From Bacilli bacterium (GTDB lineage: Bacteria > Bacillota_I > Bacilli_A > ML615J-28 > CAG-313), in assembly GCA_017411715.1 (NCBI GenBank), contig JAFQPO010000015.1, positions 1 through 33,071 of the forward strand: a DNA stretch of 33,071 nt, in the 5' to 3' direction. How positions within the stretch are numbered: the stretch's first letter is position 1; each line of letters opens with the position of its first letter. Position numbers and translations under genes: made by a program. The notes beneath the pieces are model-generated. The model was not told where the DNA came from. It searched no databases and saw nothing but the letters and a program-made list of their open reading frames with translations. Of this stretch, positions 7,095-15,113 are shown one piece after another.

Positions 7095-9683
7095 TTATTT
7101 ATTATAAAATTCTTTAATTTTCTTAACTACCGCATCTTTAATAACTTTCATACCTTCATAGCTTGGATGAATGTTGTCACCTAGATAGAATCTATTTGCC
7201 ATTGATTCTGTTTCTTTAGTAATAACTTTATCTAAATCAATTAAAGGTAAGCTATATTCAGCAGCAATTTCAGAAATTACCACATTAAATGATTCTCTTA
7301 AACCAGGATAATTGTAACCATTAGGGTTAGAACCATCAGTGTATGTTTCATAAGGTAAATTGCATACAAAGATTTGAGTATTTGGATATGCAGCTTGAAT
7401 CTTATTAATCATATTTCTATAAGAAGCTTTAAATGTTGCGGCACTTCTATTAGATACAACGTCATTAATACCTAGATAAATAACTAAGATATCAGGAGCT
7501 TCGCCATCTTTAGCAAGTTTGGCAATTCTAGTGTCATTTTCACCACAGCTTGTGCTGCTTCCACTGACTGTTGAGCCTGAATAAGAAACATTTGTAAACA
7601 ATTCAAGGCCTAATTCTTGGCAAGCCATTCTCCACCAAGTTTTATCCGCGTGTTTAACAGTTGATGAATAAATTGGATAATAGAATGTTGCGTCACTTGG
7701 AATCATTCCACTATAAGTTGAAATACTATCACCATAGAAACTGATTGTTAAATGTTCTCCAAGTTGTTCTTTAGCCCATTTTGCGTATAAATTAACATCT
7801 TCAGCAGTTCCTTTAGAAATTGATAAAACTGGATTTGATACAAACTCACTATCTAAATAGAATCCCATAAATGCATAACCATCCTTTGAAGGAGTGCCTA
7901 ATGTAATATCAATACCATCAGCAGGTTTGAATGTTTTTTGTAAATGTTCTCCATTACCACCATCTAAATAATAAACGATATTATAAACATCATCTTCATA
8001 TTTAGCAGTTAATTGCAAATTACTACTAGTTCCGATTTTAACTTCTTCAACTAAATTACCATTTTGATCATACCAACCAATAAATGTTGCGTATTTCTTT
8101 TCAGGAAGTTGTAATTTAAATGTAGGAGTTGATGCAGAGAAACTTTCAATAATTTCAATATCTTCACCAGGCATTACATCATAATAGCCATTTGCATTTT
8201 TAGAAACTGAATAGTCACTTGAGTAAGGCCAAGATCCTGCTTTTGTTTCATTTAAGAATGCCCATAATTCATAACGCCAATAAGTATTACTATAAGTATC
8301 ACTTAAGTTCTTTAAATATGTTACACCACTGCTTGTAGTTTCATCTTTTGCTCTAACTGAAATCATATAATTCATAAACCAAGCCCATTTAGCTTTATAT
8401 GTTACAGACTCACCAGGTATAGTTACGTTAGAAGCAAACATATCAGAAAGTTTTTTAGATAAACTACCTGTTTGGTCATGAATAGATTCTTTTTTAAGCG
8501 TTACACCAACAAATTTACTAGCATCTGCTAAGAAAGCATTGACTAAAGATTCACGTGTAGGGTAAAGAACTTCTCTTACCCAGTTACCACCATTTAAATC
8601 ATAACTAATTGAATACATTTTTTCTCCCCATTTAGCAACTATTGTCGCATCAGTCACAAAAACAGTCGATTTAGTAACTTCTTTTCCGTTATAATACCAT
8701 CCAAGGAATGTGCAATCAGCCTTAGTCGGAATAAGAGCATCTGTAATTTCTAGCCCACTACCTTTTTTAATAACTACACTGCTGATATTTGATCCACCAT
8801 TTGAATCAAAAGAAATAGTAACTTTTTCACATTCCCAATTAGCTGTAAGGATAATATCTCCTTTGATAGGTTTTTCAGTATCGAAAGGCTCATTTCCTGT
8901 AAACCAACCTAGGAAAATTGCATATTGTTTTTCAGGTTCAAAGTCTTCAGCAATCATTTCACCATCTAAAACATATTCAGTGCGTAATAACACACCATCA
9001 CTATAATAAGAAACTAACCATCTCTTAGTAACGTTCGCATCTAACTTAATACTACTTGTGATTGGTGTTTCAAAATCAAATTCTTCGCCATCTAAAGCCC
9101 AATAATTAAATATTAAATGTTCAGGCCACTTTTGAGAATAACTACTTACTTTTTCTCCTTCTAAAACATATTCAGTATGTAATAATACATCCCCATTATA
9201 GAATGAAACAGTTAATTTTTCTTCAATTGATGCAACAAGTTTTAAATCCTTTGTTACAGGAGTGTCAAAATCATAAGCTTCTTCATCTAACATCCAGCCA
9301 GCAAAAACCTTACCTTCAGTTAAAGATGGTGTATACTCAGCTACTTTTTCATTATATTTAACTTTTTCACTATGAACTAATTCATCTAAAACATAGAATT
9401 CAACATTTAATTCTTTTAAATCATATTTAGCAGTTAAAGTTAAATCAGCACCAATGATAGTTGAAAAATCAAATAGGTCTTCCCCATAATACCACCCTAA
9501 GAATTCATATCCTTCTTGTGGGTTAGCATCAATAGCTTTAACAGTACTACCTTGTGCAACATTAACAACTGTACTTTTATCCATATCAACAAAAGTTACT
9601 TTATATCTAGGTGTAGTATTAGTTGTACAACCTACTAACACAAGTCCTAATAATACAATTAATAAATTTCTAATTTTTTTCAT
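7095..9683 (-). CDS. Large surface lipoprotein: InlB-type repeats plus SGNH hydrolase domain
   Basis: An 862-residue lipoprotein with lipobox Cys19 (LVGC). It carries about seven ~65-residue InlB_B / Listeria-Bacteroides repeats, each starting with a beta strand (VTFVD, VEFYV, VSFYN, VSYYS, ISFDSNGG, IVYYLDGG) and ending in W-type blocks (LGWYY, AGWML, LGWFT, IGWYD) followed by LTAKY/LTANW. Between repeats six and seven lies a longer, degenerate insert. The C-terminal ~215 residues are a GDSL/SGNH hydrolase with Ser653 in YGDSIS, a GIND block and the catalytic pair Asp836/His839 in DNIHPS, so esterase or deacetylase activity at the cell surface is likely. The open frame begins upstream at a TTG, but GGAGG then ATG at 9683 gives the start. 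It is probably cotranscribed with the upstream phosphodiesterase, as no terminator or clear promoter is visible between them. The substrate is unknown; a surface glycan is a reasonable guess. Confidence 0.88.
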   Translation of the reverse strand: MKKIRNLLIVLLGLVLVGCTTNTTPRYKVTFVDMDKSTVVNVAQGSTVKAIDANPQEGYEFLGWYYGEDLFDFSTIIGADLTLTAKYDLKELNVEFYVLDELVHSEKVKYNEKVAEYTPSLTEGKVFAGWMLDEEAYDFDTPVTKDLKLVASIEEKLTVSFYNGDVLLHTEYVLEGEKVSSYSQKWPEHLIFNYWALDGEEFDFETPITSSIKLDANVTKRWLVSYYSDGVLLRTEYVLDGEMIAEDFEPEKQYAIFLGWFTGNEPFDTEKPIKGDIILTANWECEKVTISFDSNGGSNISSVVIKKGSGLEITDALIPTKADCTFLGWYYNGKEVTKSTVFVTDATIVAKWGEKMYSISYDLNGGNWVREVLYPTRESLVNAFLADASKFVGVTLKKESIHDQTGSLSKKLSDMFASNVTIPGESVTYKAKWAWFMNYMISVRAKDETTSSGVTYLKNLSDTYSNTYWRYELWAFLNETKAGSWPYSSDYSVSKNANGYYDVMPGEDIEIIESFSASTPTFKLQLPEKKYATFIGWYDQNGNLVEEVKIGTSSNLQLTAKYEDDVYNIVYYLDGGNGEHLQKTFKPADGIDITLGTPSKDGYAFMGFYLDSEFVSNPVLSISKGTAEDVNLYAKWAKEQLGEHLTISFYGDSISTYSGMIPSDATFYYPIYSSTVKHADKTWWRMACQELGLELFTNVSYSGSTVSGSSTSCGENDTRIAKLAKDGEAPDILVIYLGINDVVSNRSAATFKASYRNMINKIQAAYPNTQIFVCNLPYETYTDGSNPNGYNYPGLRESFNVVISEIAAEYSLPLIDLDKVITKETESMANRFYLGDNIHPSYEGMKVIKDAVVKKIKEFYNK

Positions 9684-9700
9684 ACATTCCTCCAATTTGT

Positions 9701-9722
9701 TAAAATAAGCCTAAAATAAGCC
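9701..9722 (-). repeat. Tandem 11-bp direct repeat upstream of the SGNH lipoprotein gene
   Basis: Two exact back-to-back copies of GGCTTATTTTA (minus strand; 9701-9711 and 9712-9722), ending 10 nt before the Shine-Dalgarno. The copies are one helical turn apart, which would suit a regulator site, but no regulator or promoter is identified. Confidence 0.7.
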
Positions 9723-9750
9723 CATATAGAAACTTTTTTTAATAAAACCA

Positions 9751-10476
9751 CTAATTATTCATAACTTTTTCCGCATCAGGGAAATAATTAGTTGTAATGT
9801 AGTCAACTCCATCAATAATTAAATTTTTACAATCATTAATATCATTAACAGTCCAAACATTAACTAAAATACCTTTTTCATGACATTCATCAAGTAATTC
9901 TTTAGTCAAAGCTTTATAATAAATATCTAAGTCAAAATGATGTTCTAATAAGTATTCAATCATATTATCCAAAACTTTAGATGTTAGAAATTGAACTTTT
10001 TGGTGTGGATAATGTTTTTTTACATAATCTAGATTACTACCAACAAATGAAATAAACACAGTTTGTTCTAAATAATCAAAACTCTTAACAATATCAATAA
10101 CTTTCAATACATCTTCTTCACTATACTCATATTTAAATTCAATCACACTAACTTTATTATACCTTTTAGCAATTGATAAATACTCACAAAGAGTAGGAAT
10201 CTTATAATAACTATAAGTTTTTGTCCCACTGACATCAAGCAAATCAATCTTCTTTAACTCTTCTAAAGTTGATTCTTTGATAATCACATCAACAGAAGCT
10301 ACACGTTTTAAATCAGGATCGTGTACAACCACAAACTCCCCGTCGATTGTTTTATGAATATCGCATTCAATACCATAAAACGAATTTACACCAGCAGCCA
10401 CAAAACTACAAGCTGTATTTTCTTTTTCATAGCCACTAAAACCACGATGGGCTATCATTTTTGGATATTTATTCAT
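9751..10476 (-). CDS. Glycerophosphodiester phosphodiesterase (cytoplasmic)
   Basis: A 241-residue GDPD-family TIM-barrel enzyme, cleaving glycerophosphodiesters to glycerol-3-phosphate and an alcohol. Catalytic and metal residues are visible: His10-Arg11 in AHRG, Glu19-Asn20 in KENT, Glu37 and Asp39 in IECDIH, and His52 in VVVHDP. There is no signal peptide, so it acts inside the cell (UgpQ-like rather than secreted GlpQ). The open frame begins at a GTG (10485), but that codon is part of the AGGTG Shine-Dalgarno, so the ATG at 10476 is preferred. That Shine-Dalgarno overlaps the stop codon of the DUF1846 gene, so the two are translationally coupled. Confidence 0.92.
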   Translation of the reverse strand: MNKYPKMIAHRGFSGYEKENTACSFVAAGVNSFYGIECDIHKTIDGEFVVVHDPDLKRVASVDVIIKESTLEELKKIDLLDVSGTKTYSYYKIPTLCEYLSIAKRYNKVSVIEFKYEYSEEDVLKVIDIVKSFDYLEQTVFISFVGSNLDYVKKHYPHQKVQFLTSKVLDNMIEYLLEHHFDLDIYYKALTKELLDECHEKGILVNVWTVNDINDCKNLIIDGVDYITTNYFPDAEKVMNN

Positions 10477-10485
10477 CTTCTTCAC

Positions 10486-11949
10486 CTATTCATTGTCAAA
10501 ATTTGTTTCTTTTGTAATATTAATGCCTAATTTCTTAAGTGTTATTTCAACATCAACTGGCAAGAAATAGCTTGCATGTGCATCTGTCCCTTTTAATTGA
10601 TCTAAATATTTTAACGCTTCGCTCGCTAAAGGATTAGACCCTGCTGATATCGCAAGCGCAATCAATATATCATTAACTACTAATCTCGGATTTCTATTAC
10701 CTAAAGCATTAACTTTGATTGCTTTAATTGGTTCAATAACATTTGCGGGAATAAGTGGAAAATCCTTTCTAATATTCGCTAAGTGTTTAATCGCATTTAA
10801 GATTAAAGCCGCAGATGCTTCTAATAAATTAGTTGTTTTGCCATAAACAATCGAACCATCTTTTAATGATAGTGCTATTACTGGGCATTTCTTTTCTTCC
10901 ATTTTAACTCTAGCTGCTTCTACACAAGGTCTATGATCAACTGAAGTACCCATTTGACTCATAATGTGTTCTAATTTTATTACTACATTTTCTTTAACCT
11001 TGCCTAGTTTAGAATCCGCTAAAGCTATTAAATAACGTCTAATGATTTCTTGTTCACAAGCTTTACTTACTTCTTCTTCATTTTCTATACAATAAGCTAT
11101 CATATTAACCCCCATATCAGTTGGTGATTTATAAGGGCTTTCACCATAAATGTGGTCAAACAATTCTCTCAAAACGGGAAAAATCTCTACATCACGGTTG
11201 TAGTTTACAGTAGTCTCTCCATAAGCAGCTAAATGATACGGGTCAATCATATTAACATCTTTTAAGTCAGCTGTTGCGGCTTCATATGCTAAGTGCACTG
11301 GATGTTTTAAAGGTAAATTCCAAATTGGGAAAGTTTCATATTTAGCATATCCAGCTTTAACACCATTTAAGTTTTCATGATAAATTTGTGATAAACAAGT
11401 TGACATTTTACCACTACCAGGTCCAGGAGCAGTAACAACCACAAGCGGTCTAGTTGTTTTAACAAACTCATTCATACCAAACCCTTCATCACTTAACACT
11501 TTACTAACATTAGATGGATATCCAGAGATCACATAATGTTTATAGGTTTTAACCTTCATTGTTTCTAGTCTTTTGATAAACGCAACCGCATTTGGTTCAT
11601 TATTAAACTGGGTAATAACAACACTACCAACAAATAATTTCATATCTTTAAAAGCTGACATCATACGAATAACCTCATTTTCGTAAGTTATTCCCATATC
11701 TGCTCTTACTTTACCACTTTCAATATCTTTCGCGTTAACAACAATAATAATTTCAACACGATTACGCATTTCAAGTAACATTTGAACTTTGGAGTCAATT
11801 TTAAAACCAGGCAACACTCTCATCGCGTGATAATCATCGAAAATCTTACCACCAAATTCCAAATATAGTTTATTATCAAACATTTTAATTCGTTTTAAAA
11901 TATTATCTGATTGTTTTTTTAGATATAATTCATTATTAAATGCTTCCAT
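10486..11949 (-). CDS. DUF1846 (UPF0371) family protein
   Basis: A 487-residue cytoplasmic protein of the widely conserved DUF1846 family, whose biochemical role I do not know. Family-like blocks are the N-terminal LYLEFGGKIFDDYHAMRVLPGF, the glycine-rich VVVTAPGPGSGKMSTCLSQ (about residues 170-188), which resembles a phosphate-binding loop without fully matching Walker A, and LIPANVIEPIKAIKVNALGN. Length is typical. The open frame starts at 11967, but the Shine-Dalgarno TTGAGG precedes the ATG at 11949. The stop TAG overlaps the ribosome binding site of the glycerophosphodiesterase gene, so the two gene products are made together; whether they share a pathway is unknown. Confidence 0.88.
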   Translation of the reverse strand: MEAFNNELYLKKQSDNILKRIKMFDNKLYLEFGGKIFDDYHAMRVLPGFKIDSKVQMLLEMRNRVEIIIVVNAKDIESGKVRADMGITYENEVIRMMSAFKDMKLFVGSVVITQFNNEPNAVAFIKRLETMKVKTYKHYVISGYPSNVSKVLSDEGFGMNEFVKTTRPLVVVTAPGPGSGKMSTCLSQIYHENLNGVKAGYAKYETFPIWNLPLKHPVHLAYEAATADLKDVNMIDPYHLAAYGETTVNYNRDVEIFPVLRELFDHIYGESPYKSPTDMGVNMIAYCIENEEEVSKACEQEIIRRYLIALADSKLGKVKENVVIKLEHIMSQMGTSVDHRPCVEAARVKMEEKKCPVIALSLKDGSIVYGKTTNLLEASAALILNAIKHLANIRKDFPLIPANVIEPIKAIKVNALGNRNPRLVVNDILIALAISAGSNPLASEALKYLDQLKGTDAHASYFLPVDVEITLKKLGINITKETNFDNE

Positions 11950-11979
11950 AATATTTTCCTCAATCATAAAACTACAATT

Positions 11980-11985
11980 ATTATA
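11980..11985 (-). promoter_or_regulatory. -10 element of the DUF1846 operon
   Basis: Minus strand TATAAT (TGATATAAT, extended -10) lies about 30 nt upstream of the DUF1846 start. No good -35 is found. It lies just beyond the terminator of the preceding operon. Confidence 0.55.
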
Positions 11986-12024
11986 TCACAAAATATTTTT
12001 TTTGACATTTTTACACTTTATTAA

Positions 12025-12056
12025 TAAAAAAATAGACGCTTAAAAAAGCGTCTATT
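12025..12056 (-). terminator. Terminator of the five-gene envelope operon
   Basis: Minus strand: an 11-bp perfect stem AATAGACGCTT/AAGCGTCTATT (12031-12056) with a 4-nt loop, followed by TTTTTATT. The stop codon of the four-helix membrane protein gene lies in the stem. Confidence 0.88.
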
Positions 12057-12531
12057 CATTCAAATTATTCTTTTTTTCCTTGTTATAATCAACAACCGAT
12101 AATGTGACTGCGACAATTTCAAATACTAATAAACACACATTTATAATTATCAAAGCTATTTGTGGGTCTTCAGTAAATATCGATAATAACAATAATACAA
12201 TTAATATCAATGTAAAAATACCACTTACGACACACTGAGTTATCATTATACCTTTACCAAGTGTAGGTTTAGCACTATTTTTAAGTTGTAATAAACCAAG
12301 TACTAAATTCTTAATAAAGAATATAATAAAGACAGGAATTAAAATAACCGATAAAATTATAATAATTACTCTAGTTATACCTTCTCCTAAGTCTGCAGCG
12401 GGTGTCTTATTTAAAGCAACACTTAAAAATAGAATTAAAAAGTATATTGTTAAAGCAAGAAAAGCCAAAGCGCTAAATAATTGAAAGATTGATGAAATAA
12501 GTGTTAAAACGTGTCTTTTATTATTCTTCAT
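12052..12531 (-). CDS. Hypothetical four-helix membrane protein
   Basis: I do not recognise the family. The 159-residue protein has a basic N-terminus (MKNNKRH), four hydrophobic segments (about residues 9-40, 52-82, 94-118 and 124-146) and a lysine/asparagine-rich tail, so it is a polytopic membrane protein with both ends probably inside. The open frame reaches an ATG at 12546, but only the ATG at 12531 has a Shine-Dalgarno-like GGTGATAG before it. It is the last gene of the 12.0-18.97 kb operon, just before the terminator, and about 48 nt after the beta-helix lipoprotein gene. Confidence 0.65.
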   Translation of the reverse strand: MKNNKRHVLTLISSIFQLFSALAFLALTIYFLILFLSVALNKTPAADLGEGITRVIIIILSVILIPVFIIFFIKNLVLGLLQLKNSAKPTLGKGIMITQCVVSGIFTLILIVLLLLSIFTEDPQIALIIINVCLLVFEIVAVTLSVVDYNKEKKNNLNE

Positions 12532-12579
12532 ACTATCACCATCCATATTATTAGCTATTTAAATAATTTTATACAAATT

Positions 12580-14622
12580 TTAAAGACTTTCTCCAGCAGG
12601 ACCATAACCTAAAACAATTGCCATACCATTGAAATAAATTGTTAAGTAATCACCTTGGTAAATAGCATTAGTTGGATCCATAATTGGAGCTTTATTCACA
12701 ACATCAGCAACAAATGGTGATGGAAGAATATCAGGGTTTTGATATAAGAATCCATATCCCGCTTCAAGTGTAGATGCACTAGTTTGGAAAGCAGGAGTAA
12801 CACCAAATGTAGTATCAAGCATTGCTTTAACATAAGGATTAGTTAGACCATAGTCAAATGCAGGAAGGTCATCAATTTTAATTGAACCATCAACTTTTTC
12901 AGCTGTAACACTTTGAGCATTACCAGATTTATTTAAAGCAACAAAGTTCATATAGTAATCACCACTAGGACCTTTTTTAAGGAATGATCTTCCAAATGCA
13001 TTAAACCATGCATCAAGAGCCTTAATTTGTGGCATAACAGCAGCAGCACCTACAATTGTAAACCAACCTTCAGTACCAGCAACATATGATTCAAGAGTAG
13101 AATTTTTAATTTCAATTGAACTTGATCTACTAGTAGGTTCTCCTACATCAACATGGTCTTGAAGGATAACTGGTCCACCAGCACTCTTCATTACACATTG
13201 ATCCACAGTAACGCCTTTAGAACCCCAAATATAGATAAAACTATTAAATGAGTCATAAGCACGGCATTTAGTCATTGTGAATGGTTGATTAGTTAAATCA
13301 GGGAAGTAAACGATAAAGAAACATGAAGAAATAACGTTATATGCATCAAATTTAGGACCAGTTGCTTTAACGAAAATATGTCCGCCTGATTTTTTAGGAT
13401 CTTCAACACGTGCAGCATTACCAACAATACTAATATTTTCAAGTCTTGATTTACCAGATTCAGCACCTTTAAATCTTAAGAATAAAGCATGAGAAATAAT
13501 TAAACCATCTGTATCAATATCACCATTTTCACGAACAACTTCACGTAAATTACTGCAGTCTAAGTTGAAATAGTTACCATGAACAGTAAATTCTTCATTA
13601 TCAGCTAATTCATGAACAAAGATTTCTTCATAGTCTTTCGCAGAACCTAACGCTTTTTCATAGTCAGCATCAAAAGAACTAAGTTCTGATGCTTGATAGA
13701 AGAAAAATGAAGGAACATGTTCAGTTAATAAATTTAAATTTTGATGTAAAACAATACTAGTTGGATGATATTCAGGATCTATTCCATGTTTTTCTTTAAA
13801 TTCTTTCCAAGCAGTTGCTTGTTCACCAACAGCACGGTTTTCAAGATAAGATAATTCTAATTCATTATATACATTGAATCCATCAACAATTAAAATTTCA
13901 TATTCAGTACGATATGTAGCAATATCAGCTAATTGTTTTTCAGTTAAACCAGTTGGAACTACAGAAACTAAGAATTCTTTACCAATTGCAGCTTCTGAGA
14001 AATCAACTAAAACATTTTTAGTATCAACTTCTTTGTCTAAATATTTTTCTTCAAGTGTAGCAATATCAACATAACCATCTTCTGTTTTTAAACTAACTTT
14101 AATTTCATATTCCCATTCTTCAACTTCAATGTTTTCGAAAACACCAAATTCATTAACAAATGAGAACCCTACTTCAGGTTTAGCTGACCATGCATTATCA
14201 TCACCTACAGAGTAAGCAACTTCATCATCAATAAATTGCATTTTTTCATCTTTACCTTCACTTGATTTGTTAGTTTCATAAGCAAGGTAACCAGAATTAA
14301 TACGAACACTTGTTACATATACTTCTACTTCTTTAGATTCCCATTTAGCATATAAAGTAAATCCACTTTCAACAAGTTTAGTATTATCATAAGCAGTTGT
14401 AAATTCTGCATCAATAAACCAACCAGCAAATTCATAACCAGCTTTAGTTGGGTCTGCTGGTAAAGTTAGAGTCTTACCACATTCAGCTTGCATAACAGTA
14501 GTACTCATTTCACCACCATTAGCTTCAAAAGTTACTTTAACATGTTTAGTTCCGCCTTCTCCACATGAAGCAAGAATTAAAGCAAACATTACAACAATCA
14601 ATAATCTTTTAATTTTTTTCAT
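12580..14622 (-). CDS. Large lipoprotein with one InlB-type repeat and a probable beta-helix domain
   Basis: A 680-residue exported lipoprotein with lipobox Cys20 (LASC). One InlB_B repeat follows (about residues 28-93, from VTFEANGG to AGWFIDAEF and LYAKWE). The middle (about 95-260) is an acidic region with strand-rich segments. From ~280 the sequence has serial short strands with Asn/Gly turns (LENISIVGNAARV, FTMTKCRAYDS, VTVDQCVMKSAGGPVIL, IEIKNSTLESY), the look of a right-handed parallel beta-helix such as pectate-lyase-like carbohydrate-binding or -cleaving proteins. No catalytic motif is identified. The Shine-Dalgarno AAGGAGA fixes the start. It lies 16 nt after a small membrane-anchored protein in an operon with an ABC transporter; it could be its partner or its regulated surface product. 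Confidence 0.75.
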   Translation of the reverse strand: MKKIKRLLIVVMFALILASCGEGGTKHVKVTFEANGGEMSTTVMQAECGKTLTLPADPTKAGYEFAGWFIDAEFTTAYDNTKLVESGFTLYAKWESKEVEVYVTSVRINSGYLAYETNKSSEGKDEKMQFIDDEVAYSVGDDNAWSAKPEVGFSFVNEFGVFENIEVEEWEYEIKVSLKTEDGYVDIATLEEKYLDKEVDTKNVLVDFSEAAIGKEFLVSVVPTGLTEKQLADIATYRTEYEILIVDGFNVYNELELSYLENRAVGEQATAWKEFKEKHGIDPEYHPTSIVLHQNLNLLTEHVPSFFFYQASELSSFDADYEKALGSAKDYEEIFVHELADNEEFTVHGNYFNLDCSNLREVVRENGDIDTDGLIISHALFLRFKGAESGKSRLENISIVGNAARVEDPKKSGGHIFVKATGPKFDAYNVISSCFFIVYFPDLTNQPFTMTKCRAYDSFNSFIYIWGSKGVTVDQCVMKSAGGPVILQDHVDVGEPTSRSSSIEIKNSTLESYVAGTEGWFTIVGAAAVMPQIKALDAWFNAFGRSFLKKGPSGDYYMNFVALNKSGNAQSVTAEKVDGSIKIDDLPAFDYGLTNPYVKAMLDTTFGVTPAFQTSASTLEAGYGFLYQNPDILPSPFVADVVNKAPIMDPTNAIYQGDYLTIYFNGMAIVLGYGPAGESL

Positions 14623-14638
14623 GATTAAATCTCCTTTT

Positions 14639-15109
14639 CTAAATTATATCACTTACATCTGGCATAACATTAATAACCACTGTAATTGATTTCTTTTTAG
14701 CATCATTAGCCGTAAAAATAATTTTATATTCTCCAGGTCGGTAATATTTAACTAAATATGCTCCACCTGCATATTGTACTTCAACACCATCGCGTTCAAC
14801 ATTAAACTTTGAATAAATTAATGGTTTAGAAGAATGTTCAGGTTTAGCATCTTCAGGATTTTCAAAACCATAAGTGAATTTTAAAGCTACAACATTCGCA
14901 TTTGGGTTGTCTTTATCAAAATTAACCGCCGTATAATAATCAGCATTATTTTTATTTGTGGACCATACATGATTTTCATCTTTAACCAAAATTATTTGAT
15001 TAATATATACTTCAGGATTACTTACTCTTAAAGCAATTCCCATAAATCCAACTACCAAAATCGCAGCAATATAAATAATTGAAATAGTTATAATAACAGA
15101 CTTCTTCAT
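14639..15109 (-). CDS. Small membrane-anchored protein with extracytoplasmic beta domain
   Basis: A 156-residue protein with one N-terminal transmembrane helix (residues ~4-27, after MKKS) and an external domain of about 125 residues rich in short strands (VVALKFTYGF, YLVKYYRPGEYKIIFTANDA, KKKSITVVINVMPDV). The ending resembles Ig-like or cadherin-like folds, where a final strand of the form xVxVxV occurs. No known family recognised. Its Shine-Dalgarno GGGGTG overlaps the TGA stop of the ABC permease gene 4 nt upstream, so translation is coupled. That makes an accessory role at the outer side of the transporter plausible, but unproven. Confidence 0.65.
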   Translation of the reverse strand: MKKSVIITISIIYIAAILVVGFMGIALRVSNPEVYINQIILVKDENHVWSTNKNNADYYTAVNFDKDNPNANVVALKFTYGFENPEDAKPEHSSKPLIYSKFNVERDGVEVQYAGGAYLVKYYRPGEYKIIFTANDAKKKSITVVINVMPDVSDII

Positions 15110-15113
15110 TTAA

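Noticed and set aside
7095..9683. The repeated InlB-like units as DNA repeats or a CRISPR-like array.
   Set aside because: The repetition is at protein level (W-G-W type blocks) with diverged codons; no direct DNA repeat of array type is present.
12002..12030. Plus-strand TTGACA near 12002 as a promoter.
   Set aside because: No acceptable -10 at 16-18 nt and no plus-strand gene follows; it lies in a terminator/promoter boundary of AT-rich DNA.
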